DNA of 64,000 nucleotides from NCBI GenBank assembly GCA_029251375.1, contig JAQXDL010000047.1, positions 1 through 64,000 on the forward strand, given 5' to 3'. Below the pieces are notes generated by a model that was given only the letters and a program-made list of their open reading frames with translations, had not been told where the DNA came from and made no database searches. The position numbers were made by a program, and so were the translations under genes. Below, piece after piece: positions 28,229-38,205 of the stretch (the stretch's first letter is position 1; each line of letters opens with the position of its first letter). Origin of the DNA: Pseudomonadales bacterium. Lineage in GTDB: Bacteria > Pseudomonadota > Gammaproteobacteria > Pseudomonadales > Azotimanducaceae.

Positions 28229-28678
28229 ATGTACGAGATTCCAAAGATTGCAACATCCGTTGTTATTAACTTGGTTAATGACGAAACTATCTCTGGTTTT
28301 ATTTGGGTCACAGAGAACTTTATCTCCCCAACGGGAGAACCACGCGTTGAAGAGCTGCTCAATCAGGATGAAGATCGGTTTTTGTCCTTCGAGAGTGATG
28401 CGGGTGCCTTCAGACTTATTAATAAGCGACACGTGACGTTTATTGAAACAGAAACCGATGACACCGAAATAATAAATCGTTCAACCATACCGCCAACGAC
28501 GATGGTTGCTCACTTTGTTAACGAACAAACGCTATTCGGCACGATATATCCCTCGCTTCCCGAAGAATCTAGGGTGTCAGACTTTTTGAATCTGCAGGAG
28601 GATTTCCTTGTCGTCTATCGCCAACAACAAAAAATTATTCTCAACAGGAATCTAATCGTCTACGCTAACGCGAATTAG
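28229..28678 (+). CDS. Hypothetical protein with a duplicated ~65-residue domain
   Basis: From ATG at 28229 (a TTG at 28214 is in frame) this encodes 149 residues made of two related halves. Each has a V-N-(D/E)-x-T-x-x-G-x-I strand, then an RV-(E/S)-(E/D)-(L/F)-LN segment and an acidic (E/D)-x-F-L stretch, for example RVEELLNQDEDRFLSF and RVSDFLNLQEDFLVVY. It is predicted to be beta-rich and soluble, without a signal peptide. I do not recognise a named family. It lies 70 bp before gloB. Confidence 0.7.
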   Translation: MYEIPKIATSVVINLVNDETISGFIWVTENFISPTGEPRVEELLNQDEDRFLSFESDAGAFRLINKRHVTFIETETDDTEIINRSTIPPTTMVAHFVNEQTLFGTIYPSLPEESRVSDFLNLQEDFLVVYRQQQKIILNRNLIVYANAN

Positions 28679-28749
28679 AGATGTCGCTTGGCTCCTCTAC
28701 TCGAATGTAAGACAATACGCAGACTTTATCGACTACTCAGGAACCGCAA

Positions 28750-29514
28750 ATGCTCCACGTACAACAAATCCCATGCCTGTCGGACAATTATGGATACTTG
28801 ATACACGATGATGAAAGTGGCATGACGGCCACAATAGATACGCCAGAGGTTGCACCCATAAATGCGGCTCTTGAACAAAAAGGTTGGAACCTAACGCATA
28901 TCCTCAATACACATCATCACTTCGATCATGCCGGCGGCAATATAGAGTTAAAAGAACAATGGGGATGCACCATTATTGGCTCGGGTCCTGATGCTGATAG
29001 AATCCCTGGTATTGATATCAAAGTCGACGACGGCGATGAGTTTTTATTCGGCAATCACAATGTGAAAGTGTTTGATGTGTCTGGCCATACAATTGGCCAT
29101 ATTGCCTTCCACTTCGTTGACTCAGAAATTCTTTTCTCCGGTGACGCCCTCTTCTCACTCGGTTGTGGCAGGCTGTTCGAAGGTACACCTGCACAAATGT
29201 GGCAGAGTCTCTCAAAACTCATCAAATTACCAGACAGTACAATTGTCTATTGTGCACATGAGTACACACAAGCCAATGCTGCCTTCGCCCTTTCCGTAGA
29301 ACCACAGAATGAAGCGTTACAGGCCCGCTCTAAAGAAATTGATGAATTGCGTGCAGCTGGGAAACCGACAGTGCCGTCACTACTTGGACTTGAAAAGGCA
29401 ACAAACCCATTCCTACGCCCAACAAGTGCGGACCTGCAAAACAACCTTGGTTTACAAGGTGCAGAACTTACCGAAGTTTTTGCTGAGACACGACGTCGAA
29501 AGGATAACTTCTAG
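28750..29514 (+). CDS. gloB: Hydroxyacylglutathione hydrolase (glyoxalase II)
   Basis: A 254-residue metallo-beta-lactamase-fold enzyme that hydrolyses S-D-lactoylglutathione in methylglyoxal detoxification. The metal site H55-x-H57-x-D59-H60 (THHHFDH) is intact. Further ligands are visible at VSGHTIGH, FSGDALFSLGCGRLFEG and CAHEYT. The C-terminal domain (NPFLRP) is the family's substrate-binding part. AGGA lies eight bases before the ATG. Confidence 0.95.
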   Translation: MLHVQQIPCLSDNYGYLIHDDESGMTATIDTPEVAPINAALEQKGWNLTHILNTHHHFDHAGGNIELKEQWGCTIIGSGPDADRIPGIDIKVDDGDEFLFGNHNVKVFDVSGHTIGHIAFHFVDSEILFSGDALFSLGCGRLFEGTPAQMWQSLSKLIKLPDSTIVYCAHEYTQANAAFALSVEPQNEALQARSKEIDELRAAGKPTVPSLLGLEKATNPFLRPTSADLQNNLGLQGAELTEVFAETRRRKDNF

Positions 29515-29600
29515 GCAGCTCGAGCTTTACGGTTCGAAACATATGCCTGAGATGAGAACGGAAAACACAAAAACCGCTCTCACCACACTAACGCATTTGT

Positions 29601-30317
29601 TCACTCAAATACTTCGCCAAGAAAATTCTTAATAGACTGCGTTGCACGTCGATCGGCTATTGGGTTAAACATCGTTCCGAAATCAGGATTATTAGCGGCG
29701 GGATTGGTAAATGCGTGCAGCGTGCCGCCATAAGCATGGACTTGCCAATCTGCATTGGCAGCACTCATTTCATTTTCGAAATCTAACACCTGTTGTGGCG
29801 GCACCATGGGATCATCTTGACCATGCAAACATAAAACCCTTGCTGTGATTTTTTCATTGGCGACATCACCAGGTGAGAAAATGCCGTGAATACTAATAAC
29901 GCCGAGTACATCACTGCCGGCTCGGGCTAATTCCAATACGCACATGCCACCGAAGCAATAACCAATGGCCGCTAACTTGCTAGCATCAACCGCGTCGAGG
30001 CCACGCACGGTATCCATCGCCGCTTCGATACGTCCCCGTAACAAAGTCCTGTCGCCGGCGAGTGGAGCCATCAAACTCGCATTGTAATCAGCATCATCAT
30101 CCTTACCGAAAACTCCCTTACCATACATATCAATCGCAACGCCGACATATCCCAGCGCAGCCATCTCATCGGCTTTACTCGTCGCAAACTCTCTTCGACC
30201 GGTCCAATCATGGGCAACCAACACCGCAGGTCTAGGGCCTGTAATCGTCTCATCAAAGCTAACATAAGCTTCGAGAGTCTCATCGCCATGTGAGTATTCT
30301 ACCAATTGTGTTTTCAT
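29601..30317 (-). CDS. Dienelactone hydrolase family protein
   Basis: A 238-residue alpha/beta hydrolase with the dienelactone hydrolase triad: nucleophile C121 (GYCFGG), Asp at about 168-169 (GQDDPM) and H201 (LHAFTNP). It should cleave an ester or lactone bond in the cytoplasm; no chlorocatechol genes are near, so a role in that pathway is not implied. A good AGGAG precedes the ATG. It converges with gloB. Confidence 0.92.
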   Translation of the reverse strand: MKTQLVEYSHGDETLEAYVSFDETITGPRPAVLVAHDWTGRREFATSKADEMAALGYVGVAIDMYGKGVFGKDDDADYNASLMAPLAGDRTLLRGRIEAAMDTVRGLDAVDASKLAAIGYCFGGMCVLELARAGSDVLGVISIHGIFSPGDVANEKITARVLCLHGQDDPMVPPQQVLDFENEMSAANADWQVHAYGGTLHAFTNPAANNPDFGTMFNPIADRRATQSIKNFLGEVFE

Positions 30318-30426
30318 TAATTTCTCCTGGCTGTCTGTGCCAAACTTATTTTGTCATGTCTTCAATTATATCAATTGTTTTTTGATAACGTCATTATCAA
30401 TGCACCGAAAAATCGAACTATGCACT

Positions 30427-32172
30427 CTAATTTTTCATTTCGCCCGATCGCATATTGGCCAGTTTCCTCATCCCAAGGTCCGCCGATAAAAATAACTCAC
30501 CTGTCATATTGTGAAGAAACGCAGTGTCTTTAAGGCTATCCATCACAGGCCCTTTGACTTCTGCTAAATGCAGCGTAACACCTACCGCCTGTAAATTATC
30601 AGACAGGGTCTCGAGCATTTCTAGCCCACTGGCATCAATGAAGTTAGTAGCAGTGCAGATAAGCAAAATATGTTCGAGTCGTTCCGAGTCAGCAATTTTA
30701 TTCAGTAGAAAGGTTTCAATGTAACGTACATTGACGAAATACAAGCTTTCGTCAATCCGCACCGCCAACACATGGGGATAGGTTTCGACATCATGGCGTT
30801 CAACGTTCCTAAAGTGCTCTGTACCCGGCAATCGTCCAACAATAGCGATGTGAGGTTTACTACTCTTACGAATCAACAAAACAAACGAAATTGCAATACC
30901 GACAAGAATACCGGACTCGACGCCGAGTCCCAGAACGGCAAAAAAGGTAAACGTAAAAGTCACGGCATCGGTTCGATTGAAGACAAAGGTTCTTTGTATA
31001 TCTTTAATATCAATCAGATGGATCGCCGACATAATAATAACAGCCGCTAATATGGCTTTTGGTAAATAATAAAATAAGCCGGCAAACGCTATTAAAGAAA
31101 AAATCAAAAGAATTGCGGTGACCAATGACGCTATCGGCGTCACTGCACCGGAACTGTTGTTAATGGCCGAGCGCGCAAAGCTTCCGGCTACTGGAAAACC
31201 ACCACCTATTGACGCCGCTACGTTTGCCACACCCAGACCGATTAACTCTTGATTGGGCTGGATTTTTTCACGACGCTTACTCGCCATTGCCGTTCCAATT
31301 GACGTACTTTCCATAAACACGACCATTGAAATTAACAGCGCAGAAGGCGCAAGCAACTCGACATCCTGCAAACTCATCATAACGAAGCCTATCGTCGGCA
31401 ACGCGGAAGGAATCACACCAACCACTGGCACGTCCTTGGCTATATCCAAACTGAACCCAGCAACGGCACAAATAGATAAGATGACGGCATACATCGGCGC
31501 AGATTTAACAATCGCGTTCAACCAGGTATCTGACAACTGAGGCAACCATCTACGCAGCACTGCTTCAAGATTAGTTTTACAAAGCCATAAAAATGCAATT
31601 GACGTTACACCAATAGATGCCACGACTAGGTTTGAATCTGTGATACCGAATACGACATGAGGAATAACTGTCCAAACTTCCGTGGATTCAGCAGTAGGTA
31701 GACCTAAAATAGCAGGAATCTGGTTAGTGATAATCAAGATCGCTGCTGCTGTGATGAAGCCAGTCACAACCGCATGACTCAGAAAACTAATGACCGCACC
31801 GAAGTTTATCAATCGAAGTAACAGCAATATGACACCAGTCAAAAGTGCTAACTTCATAGAGACAACGACAAACTCGGGACTGCCTTGGATGGCAAACCTC
31901 GACGTAGCTTCAAGCGTCATCATGGCAATGATGGCTGTTGGGCCAACAGCAAGACTGCGACTAGTGCCGAACCCTGCATAAGCGATCAACGCAAAAATTG
32001 CTGCATAGAGCCCCATCTCCGCCGGTAGTCCGGCTAAAAAAGCATAGGCAATAGACTGCGGTACTGTGATAAACAGGACGACGATCCCGGCGACGCTATC
32101 ATTGACAAAATCTTCCGAGCGATAGTCACGTAGCCAGCGAGAGAAAGGTATTAAGCGATTTATGAGATGCAT
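30427..32172 (-). CDS. SulP family inorganic anion transporter with STAS domain
   Basis: A 581-residue inner-membrane protein. The N-terminal two thirds have 10-14 hydrophobic segments, including the SulP stretch VPQSIAYAFLAGLPAEMGLYA. The C-terminal part (about 440-560) is a STAS domain (LICTATNFIDASGLEMLETL). It carries sulfate, bicarbonate or a related anion; no carbonic anhydrase or sulfur gene nearby decides which. A TTG at 32196 is in frame, but ATG at 32172 with AAGAGA upstream is the better start. Confidence 0.92.
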   Translation of the reverse strand: MHLINRLIPFSRWLRDYRSEDFVNDSVAGIVVLFITVPQSIAYAFLAGLPAEMGLYAAIFALIAYAGFGTSRSLAVGPTAIIAMMTLEATSRFAIQGSPEFVVVSMKLALLTGVILLLLRLINFGAVISFLSHAVVTGFITAAAILIITNQIPAILGLPTAESTEVWTVIPHVVFGITDSNLVVASIGVTSIAFLWLCKTNLEAVLRRWLPQLSDTWLNAIVKSAPMYAVILSICAVAGFSLDIAKDVPVVGVIPSALPTIGFVMMSLQDVELLAPSALLISMVVFMESTSIGTAMASKRREKIQPNQELIGLGVANVAASIGGGFPVAGSFARSAINNSSGAVTPIASLVTAILLIFSLIAFAGLFYYLPKAILAAVIIMSAIHLIDIKDIQRTFVFNRTDAVTFTFTFFAVLGLGVESGILVGIAISFVLLIRKSSKPHIAIVGRLPGTEHFRNVERHDVETYPHVLAVRIDESLYFVNVRYIETFLLNKIADSERLEHILLICTATNFIDASGLEMLETLSDNLQAVGVTLHLAEVKGPVMDSLKDTAFLHNMTGELFLSADLGMRKLANMRSGEMKN

Positions 32173-32265
32173 GTTGTGATTATCTCTTAAAAGCAAAAGT
32201 TAAGATATCCACATATATTAATTGACCTCTCATCCTTGCATCCCTATCATCACCGCGTCTAACAG

Positions 32266-32500
32266 TTATAGGTGTTCCAAACATAGCTTTGCATTTACGC
32301 AATATAAAGCTAAAACTTTGGAGTGAAACGAGAAGCCAGTAAGCGTAAGCAATTCTGGCGCTGCCCCCGCAACGGTAGACGAGTTAGTGATTTTATGCGC
32401 CACTGTGCTACGAGCATGGGAAGGCAAAATCACAAGGCATTACAACATTTTTGAAACTGTTGAATACCACTCGTGAGCCCGGAGACCGGCCTGAAACTTG
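32266..32500 (+). promoter_or_regulatory. Cobalamin riboswitch
   Basis: The conserved elements appear in order: the CTGGCGCTGCCCCCGCAACGG core near 32355-32375, GCCACTGTG then CATGGGAAGGC near 32399-32425, and the closing AGCCCGGAGACCGGCCTG near 32476-32493. It lies about 110 bp before the btuB start. In this class adenosyl- or other cobalamin binding usually lowers expression of B12-uptake genes. The exact ends are approximate. Confidence 0.93.
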
Positions 32501-32608
32501 TATTGATACATATCGCGGCGGGCGAATGTAGAAGTTAACCCTTCCCCCTTCCCCCTTCCCTGTCGCCCAAACAAATTTGACCGATTCACTCGGGCGGAGT
32601 GTAAAAAC

Positions 32609-34515
32609 ATGTCTAACGTTTTAGCTAAAACGGCTTTCTTGCTGTTTATAATTTCTATATATTTCTTCAATCAAGCGATGGCGGAGGTTACCGATACGGT
32701 TTCAGTCACCGCATCGAGAACAGACACCAGCTTGATGTCCTCAGGCACATCATTTTCTGTTTTGGACCGGCAAGATATCGTCAATAGTAACGCCAACAGT
32801 TTAATAGACCTTTTACGTACCGTGCCTGGCCTACAGGTTAATCAGCAAGGCAGTCGTGGTGCTGTTGCACAGATTCGCATGCGCGGCGCCGAGGCGAATC
32901 AAATTCTCGTCTTGATCAACGGCATTGAAGCTAACGATCCAGCACAGGGTAGCGAGTTTAACTTTGCCCATTTGACAACCAAACAAATTCAAAGGGTGGA
33001 AGTTGTCAGGGGACCACAAAGTGCTCTATGGGGCAGCGATGCGCTTGCAGGTGTCATTTCTATCTCGACAATACCTTCGCAGGACCAAACGTCGTCGTTA
33101 ACAGCCGGCGTCGAGGCAGGATCCTTCGCAACCACAAACGCTAATGTTGCTTGGCAACATATGGGGGACACTAAAATTAGTGCATCCTTATCCCACCTGA
33201 ACACGGACGGCACTAACATTGCGCGAAACGGTAGCGAAGATGATGGCTACGAAAATACCAGCCTCGATCTCAGTGCGAGTCGACAGTTAACGCAGAAAGT
33301 TAATTTGTCTGGCTCTTTACGGTACGTTGATTCAAGTTCTGACTTCGATGCTATCCCCTTCTCTACGGGGCTGCCTGCCGATGCCGACAACAGCACCGAT
33401 AGTGAGCAAATTTACGGGCGGGTTAATCTTCGTCTGAATAGCTTCGAAGGCCGATATCAGCAGCGATTGTCTTTATCTCGCACAGATACGGACAACGAAA
33501 CGGATACGGGCACGGCAATCAACTCTGTCGTCCGAGGTACGCGCGACCAGATACAGTATCAGGGTGACATTCTAGAGATGCGCATACCCTATCGATTGTT
33601 GCAGAGTATGAAGAAGAAGCATTTGAACAGCGCGGCGAAGCTTTCTTCTTTGGCGACCCAAACAAAAACATCGATATTGATAGCATCGGCCTCGCCTTAG
33701 AGTATCGCTATGCAGGCGACAACTGGAATCTGTCTGCAAGTGTTAGACAAGACAATAACTCAGATTTTGACGATGCAAACTCCTATCGCCTTACCGCTTC
33801 GTGGCAATCACCTATCGACGCTCTTTCTCTTTTTGGCTCGGTCGGACAGGCAAATAAAAACCCAACCTTTTCAGAGAGGTTTGGCACCTTTGATACTTTC
33901 CAGGGAAACCCTGATCTTGTCCCTGAGGAATCCCAAGCATGGGAGGTAGGCTTTAGGCATGTCGCCTTGAACGGCAATCTATTGACTTCTATCGCTTACT
34001 TCGACGCAACCTTAGAGAACGAAATCAACGGCTTCGTCTTTGACAGCAATACCTTTGCATTTACCGCAGAGAACATCGATGGTGAATCCAAACGTCAGGG
34101 TTTTGAAGCCGAAATCGATTGGAATATCAGTGATCAATTCAGTCTACGTGGTTCGTACACCTATACTGATTCCACCGCTGAAGACTCAACGGGTAAAGAT
34201 ATTGATGAGATCCGACGACCGCGACATGTCGCCGCTCTTGTCGGCAATTATGCGCTGCAAAAAACAAATATCAATATGAGCATTAGCTACAACGGCGAAC
34301 AAGACGATACATTCTTCCCTCCCTTCCCCCTACCGCAAGAACAGGTGACTCTTGATAGTTTTGTTTTGGTTAACGTTGCCATTAATCATCAATTGACAGA
34401 AAAAATTGCGCTGACTGCGCGCATCGACAATCTACTTGACGAAGATTACGAGGAAGTTTTTGGATTCACGCCGCCAGGTATTGGTGCCTACGCAGGCGTC
34501 AGACTTGCTTGGTAG
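32609..34515 (+). pseudogene. btuB: TonB-dependent B12 receptor BtuB, frameshifted
   Basis: The first frame (32609 to 33700) encodes a signal peptide, then the plug domain (TVSVTASRTDT, IRMRGAEANQILVLINGIEAND, VVRGPQSALWGSDALAGVI) and the start of the barrel. Near 33565-33575 the coding sequence moves to another frame, which reads DAHTLSIVAEYEEEAFEQRG and continues without a stop to TAG at 34515, ending in a barrel-type YAGVRLAW. One missing base would explain the shift. The joined product is about 635 residues, close to BtuB length. GGAG lies nine bases before the ATG. This is either a real broken gene or a sequence error. Confidence 0.9.
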
Positions 34516-34565
34516 GTTAGCAGCGATGTAATACGAGTATATAACCTCACTCTTCATTGTGGTCT

Positions 34566-35108
34566 ATGGATATGAAAACTCTCTCGTTCAAACAGCTAAA
34601 CGGTGGTTTGATGCTACTGATCGCCATTGCTGCTATCGCTAGGATAGTACCGCACCCTTTGGGTGTTACCCCGATTGGTGCCTTAGGATTATTCTCGGGC
34701 ACCCACATAAAGCATCGATGGGCACTTTTTGTGCCCGTATTCGCCTTGTTGTTGGGCGACGTGGTGATAGGGATATATGCAGCTCCAGTGATGGCAGCTG
34801 TCTACTTTGGCTTTCTGACGACTGTACTCGTCGGCAGATTTATTCTGGGTACAAAGCGCACGCCGCTGCGTTATTGTGTCGCCATTATTACTGGCGCCAT
34901 ATGCTTTTATCTCATATCGAATATTGGCATGTGGTACATCGCTTTCCCTCGAACCCTTGATGGTCTGATAGCTTGCTATATTCAGGGGCTACCCTTTTTA
35001 CTGCGAACACTCGGTGGTGACTTCATTTATAGTCTTTTGATGTTCGGCGGCTACGAGTGGCTACAACAATGGCAAACGAAAAAAACACACGGCACGGGCT
35101 TGATGTGA
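34566..35108 (+). CDS. DUF6580 family membrane protein, likely B12-linked
   Basis: About 180 residues with five or six hydrophobic segments and the family's N-terminal PHPLGVTPIGALGLFSG stretch. In shape it resembles the substrate-binding S components of ECF vitamin transporters. It lies directly after btuB and before a BtuF-like gene, all under a cobalamin riboswitch, so I infer a role in cobalamin or corrinoid passage through the inner membrane. A TTG at 34557 is an alternative start. No btuC or btuD is present in the window. Confidence 0.72.
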   Translation: MDMKTLSFKQLNGGLMLLIAIAAIARIVPHPLGVTPIGALGLFSGTHIKHRWALFVPVFALLLGDVVIGIYAAPVMAAVYFGFLTTVLVGRFILGTKRTPLRYCVAIITGAICFYLISNIGMWYIAFPRTLDGLIACYIQGLPFLLRTLGGDFIYSLLMFGGYEWLQQWQTKKTHGTGLM

Positions 35109-36040
35109 AGCAGCCAGTAGCAGAAAGAATAAAACAGCAACCTATAGAGAAACCGCTTACACAAGTTGGAATGCCTCATAGAATAGTGACCCTGCTGCCG
35201 AGTGCAACGGAAATCGTTTGCGCACTTGGCCTGCAGGACCAACTAGTTGGTATTACCCATGAGTGCAATTATCCGAACTCTATCGTTGATCGCCCTATCG
35301 TCACGCAAAGCACAATTGCCAAAGGACTATCGAGCCAAGATATCGATCTGAAAGTCCGTGATCATCTCAGTGACAACTCCGCACTCTATTCTATTGATCA
35401 GGCACTCATGTCTAAACTCGAGCCTACGGTGATTGTCACGCAAGCACTCTGCGATGTATGCGCCGTCGCAGAGAGCGAGGTCAAAGCCGTGATAGAAAAT
35501 TTGAACATTAAACCAAGGCTATTGAACCTTGAGCCAATGTCCTTGAACGACGTATTCGATACCATCTTGATGGTAGGCAAGGCGTGCGGGGTATCAAAAC
35601 GTGCAGAAAAACTCGTTCAGCAGGGGCAACAAACTATTAGGGATGTCGAACAACGCCGCGCAAATCTTCCGAGCAAGCCGAAGGTCGCATTTCTTGAATG
35701 GATTGATCCGCCATTTAATGCGGGTCATTGGACGCCTGAGATCATAGAACTGGCCGGCGGCATAGATTGTCTAGGTAATAAACACCAACCCTCAAGAACG
35801 ATCAGCTATGAGGAAATTCAGGCTGCTGCCCCCGATGTGATGGTGGTTGCCTTGTGCGGCTTCGACGAGCAAAGAGCGGCAATGGATATGGACATACTAA
35901 AGTCAAATCTTGACTGGGCCTCTCTGCCTTGTGTTAAAAACGACAGAGTTCATGTGGTTGACGGCAATGCGTACTTTAGCCGTTCAGGTCCTCGGCTAAT
36001 CGATAGCCTACTTATCATGGAAGATATTCTCTGGCGCTAA
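35069..36040 (+). CDS. Cobalamin-binding protein, BtuF-like
   Basis: About 323 residues with the type III periplasmic-binding-protein pattern: PHRIVTLLPSATEIVCALGL near the start, THECNYP, and ALCDVCAVAESEV. The C-terminal FLEWIDPPFNAGHWTPEIIELAGG matches the BtuF-like cobalamin-binding family. There is no signal peptide, and the first 34 residues are polar and unlike the family; ATG at 35171 (MPHRIVTL) is a good alternative start and would remove the overlap with the DUF6580 gene. It may be cytoplasmic or exported in an unusual way. Confidence 0.85.
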   Translation: MANEKNTRHGLDVKQPVAERIKQQPIEKPLTQVGMPHRIVTLLPSATEIVCALGLQDQLVGITHECNYPNSIVDRPIVTQSTIAKGLSSQDIDLKVRDHLSDNSALYSIDQALMSKLEPTVIVTQALCDVCAVAESEVKAVIENLNIKPRLLNLEPMSLNDVFDTILMVGKACGVSKRAEKLVQQGQQTIRDVEQRRANLPSKPKVAFLEWIDPPFNAGHWTPEIIELAGGIDCLGNKHQPSRTISYEEIQAAAPDVMVVALCGFDEQRAAMDMDILKSNLDWASLPCVKNDRVHVVDGNAYFSRSGPRLIDSLLIMEDILWR

Positions 36041-36082
36041 AAACGCCTACCGATATTAATAGCCGACATTACTCTTCCACAT

Positions 36083-36121
36083 GACTAACCTATACGACTA
36101 GCTTATACGCCTAGATAGGAT
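36083..36121. repeat. 13-bp tandem repeat (two to three units)
   Basis: GACTAACCTATAC at 36083-36095 is followed directly by GACTAGCTTATAC at 36096-36108 and a degenerate third unit, 43 bp after the btuF-like stop and just before the stop of the convergent MscS gene. Confidence 0.6.
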
Positions 36122-36131
36122 CATTAAGGAC

Positions 36132-37799
36132 CTAATCCTTACTGATAATGTGAACATCTCTTTGTGGAAATGGAATCGAAATACCTTCTTCATCAAATCG
36201 CAGCTTTACAGTGCGATTAATATCCCAATAAACAGTCCAATAGTCGGCTGTCTTGACCCAGGGTCTTACCGCAATGTTGACCGATGAGTCGCCAAGTTCA
36301 TGCACCTTCACGAGCGGTAGTGGGTCTTTCAAAATCAACTCGTGACTATTTAATATGTTCCAGATGACTGCCTCTGCATCTGGAATATAGTCTCCATAAC
36401 TAATGCCGAATAGAAAATCGACTCTTCGTATTTTCTGCGCCGTGACATTTTTAATGACGTTGCCCCAAATGTTGCTATTCGGAACAATAAGCGTTTGATT
36501 GTCAAAGGTGAGGATGGTTGTATTGACTAGACTCATGTGACTCACCTCGCCAAACACACCACCGGAATCGATCACATCGCCGACATCGAAAGGTCTATAA
36601 AAAAGGATCATTAAACCTGAGGCAAAGTTTGACAATGTGTCTTGAAGAGCAAAACCAATGACAAAACCGGCGATACCTAAACCGGCTAGTAGCGGTCCGA
36701 GTGAGAAACCGATCTGAGACAACGCGATCAACAACCCAATGACGTAGACCGAGGATGCCGCTGTGGATACGATCATTCGCCTGAGCAGTGTTGACATCTT
36801 TGCTGTCGATAGGCTCAAGCCCTTCTCAACAGCTTGCTTTATCCAACGTGACAAAAATCGACTGATAACGACAATGACGATAAACGTAATAAGATTGAAG
36901 ATGATCTCAACGCCGTTAGAACCGAACCAAGTAAGCGTATAATCTAGGCCTTTACTCAACAGTTTCGACAATACACCGATATCAAAAATATCCTGCGACA
37001 AAGACCCTGTTGCTGCCAAGATCTGCGATCGATAATTTGTCGTGTCAACCTGGCCTAACTGATCTAGGGTGGTGGTCACGGTTTGTAACTCATTCACGAC
37101 GATTGATAATAACTTGACGCTGATCCGATAACGGGCCTGCAAATCTTGATCGTCGGGAAGTATCGCCGCTTCACTCTTGAGCGATTTAACATCACCAAGC
37201 ACCACACCCAGATAAGCTGACGCATTTTCCGCACGCTCAAATGTCGCAACATTCAACAGGTTTTCTTCTTGCTCAACATCTAAGCCAATTAATTTGGAGA
37301 GCTCCAAATTCACGACCAGTTGCGCGTGTTTCTCTCCCGCACGCATCAACAACATATCAAGTCTCGACATCTGAGCTGCGATTTCCTGAGCAGAGATTGT
37401 GCTTTCAGGTAAAACAACATTATTCGTAATTCGACTCAAACCCGCGCGAATACGCCCAGGCTCTGATGCCAGATAACCTTGCAAGCGTCCATCGGACAAG
37501 ACAGCATCAATAGCGTCGGGTTTTTCTTTCAAAAGTGAAGCTGTGAAATCATGCAACAGCTGAGTGTGACTTGACTCAAGATGCGTCAGACGCGACTTAA
37601 TAATGCGGGGGTTGGTGCGCTCTGTAGACTTGAGATCAGCTGTGAGGCGAGCAATCGTTGTTTCCAACGTTTTAAGCTTATCGAAAACAGCCTCTGCGCT
37701 CTGCAGGTCGGCAGCATAAACATAACTTCCCCAAAATGAGAGGAGTAACGCGCAACACATCTTATTAAACGACACTCTGTATTCCTTTTCTAACCGCAT
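36132..37799 (-). CDS. MscS-family mechanosensitive ion channel
   Basis: A 555-residue protein with a signal peptide (about 1-29), a long helical periplasmic domain (about 35-260, with many Leu heptads) and then membrane segments. The pore helix and beta domain carry the MscS pattern: GLGIAGFVIGFALQDTLSNFASGLMILFYRPFDVGD. The C-terminal cage follows to FPQRDVHI. It should open under membrane tension to release solutes. I start at ATG 37799; a GTG at 37820 is also in frame. Confidence 0.92.
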   Translation of the reverse strand: MRLEKEYRVSFNKMCCALLLSFWGSYVYAADLQSAEAVFDKLKTLETTIARLTADLKSTERTNPRIIKSRLTHLESSHTQLLHDFTASLLKEKPDAIDAVLSDGRLQGYLASEPGRIRAGLSRITNNVVLPESTISAQEIAAQMSRLDMLLMRAGEKHAQLVVNLELSKLIGLDVEQEENLLNVATFERAENASAYLGVVLGDVKSLKSEAAILPDDQDLQARYRISVKLLSIVVNELQTVTTTLDQLGQVDTTNYRSQILAATGSLSQDIFDIGVLSKLLSKGLDYTLTWFGSNGVEIIFNLITFIVIVVISRFLSRWIKQAVEKGLSLSTAKMSTLLRRMIVSTAASSVYVIGLLIALSQIGFSLGPLLAGLGIAGFVIGFALQDTLSNFASGLMILFYRPFDVGDVIDSGGVFGEVSHMSLVNTTILTFDNQTLIVPNSNIWGNVIKNVTAQKIRRVDFLFGISYGDYIPDAEAVIWNILNSHELILKDPLPLVKVHELGDSSVNIAVRPWVKTADYWTVYWDINRTVKLRFDEEGISIPFPQRDVHIISKD

Positions 37800-38205
37800 G
37801 AGCAAGGCAAGATTATCCACGAAACGCGCTCAAAATGGGAGTTTCCGAGCGGATCTCGAAACCCTTAGCGACTAAGAGCCCCATCCGGTCGACACGATTA
37901 TCAATCCGCATCCACACATCCGACCACGATAGTCTGCACTTGATTGTAGGAGGCAAAAAACTGACAGCCTTTAAGCACCCTTGATTTGCGAGACTAAGAC
38001 ATGCGCTTCCTCCAACACAGCAACAAATAGTTATCGAATGTTTAGCTTCGCTCTGGGTCATATACGCTAAGAATATATTGTTGAAGAACGAACAAACGCC
38101 CAGCAATCAGACGGGCGCACTGCCGTAATTGAATAATATTTCCACGTATCATTGTGATCACTTGACGTTTATATTGGAACTTTCCGGCACGCGAACCCAG
38201 CCTCA
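37800..38205. other. Divergent intergenic region between the MscS and OppA-like genes
   Basis: This 406-bp gap must hold promoters for both divergent genes. A minus-strand frame of 97 codons (37813-38106, TTG start) exists, but its cysteine-rich product looks like no protein I know, and I do not call it. No clear hairpin or operator stands out. Confidence 0.4.

Noticed and set aside
37813-38106. Minus-strand 97-codon frame upstream of the MscS gene
   Set aside because: TTG start, no ribosome-binding site, odd Cys-rich composition and no recognisable fold; more likely promoter DNA.
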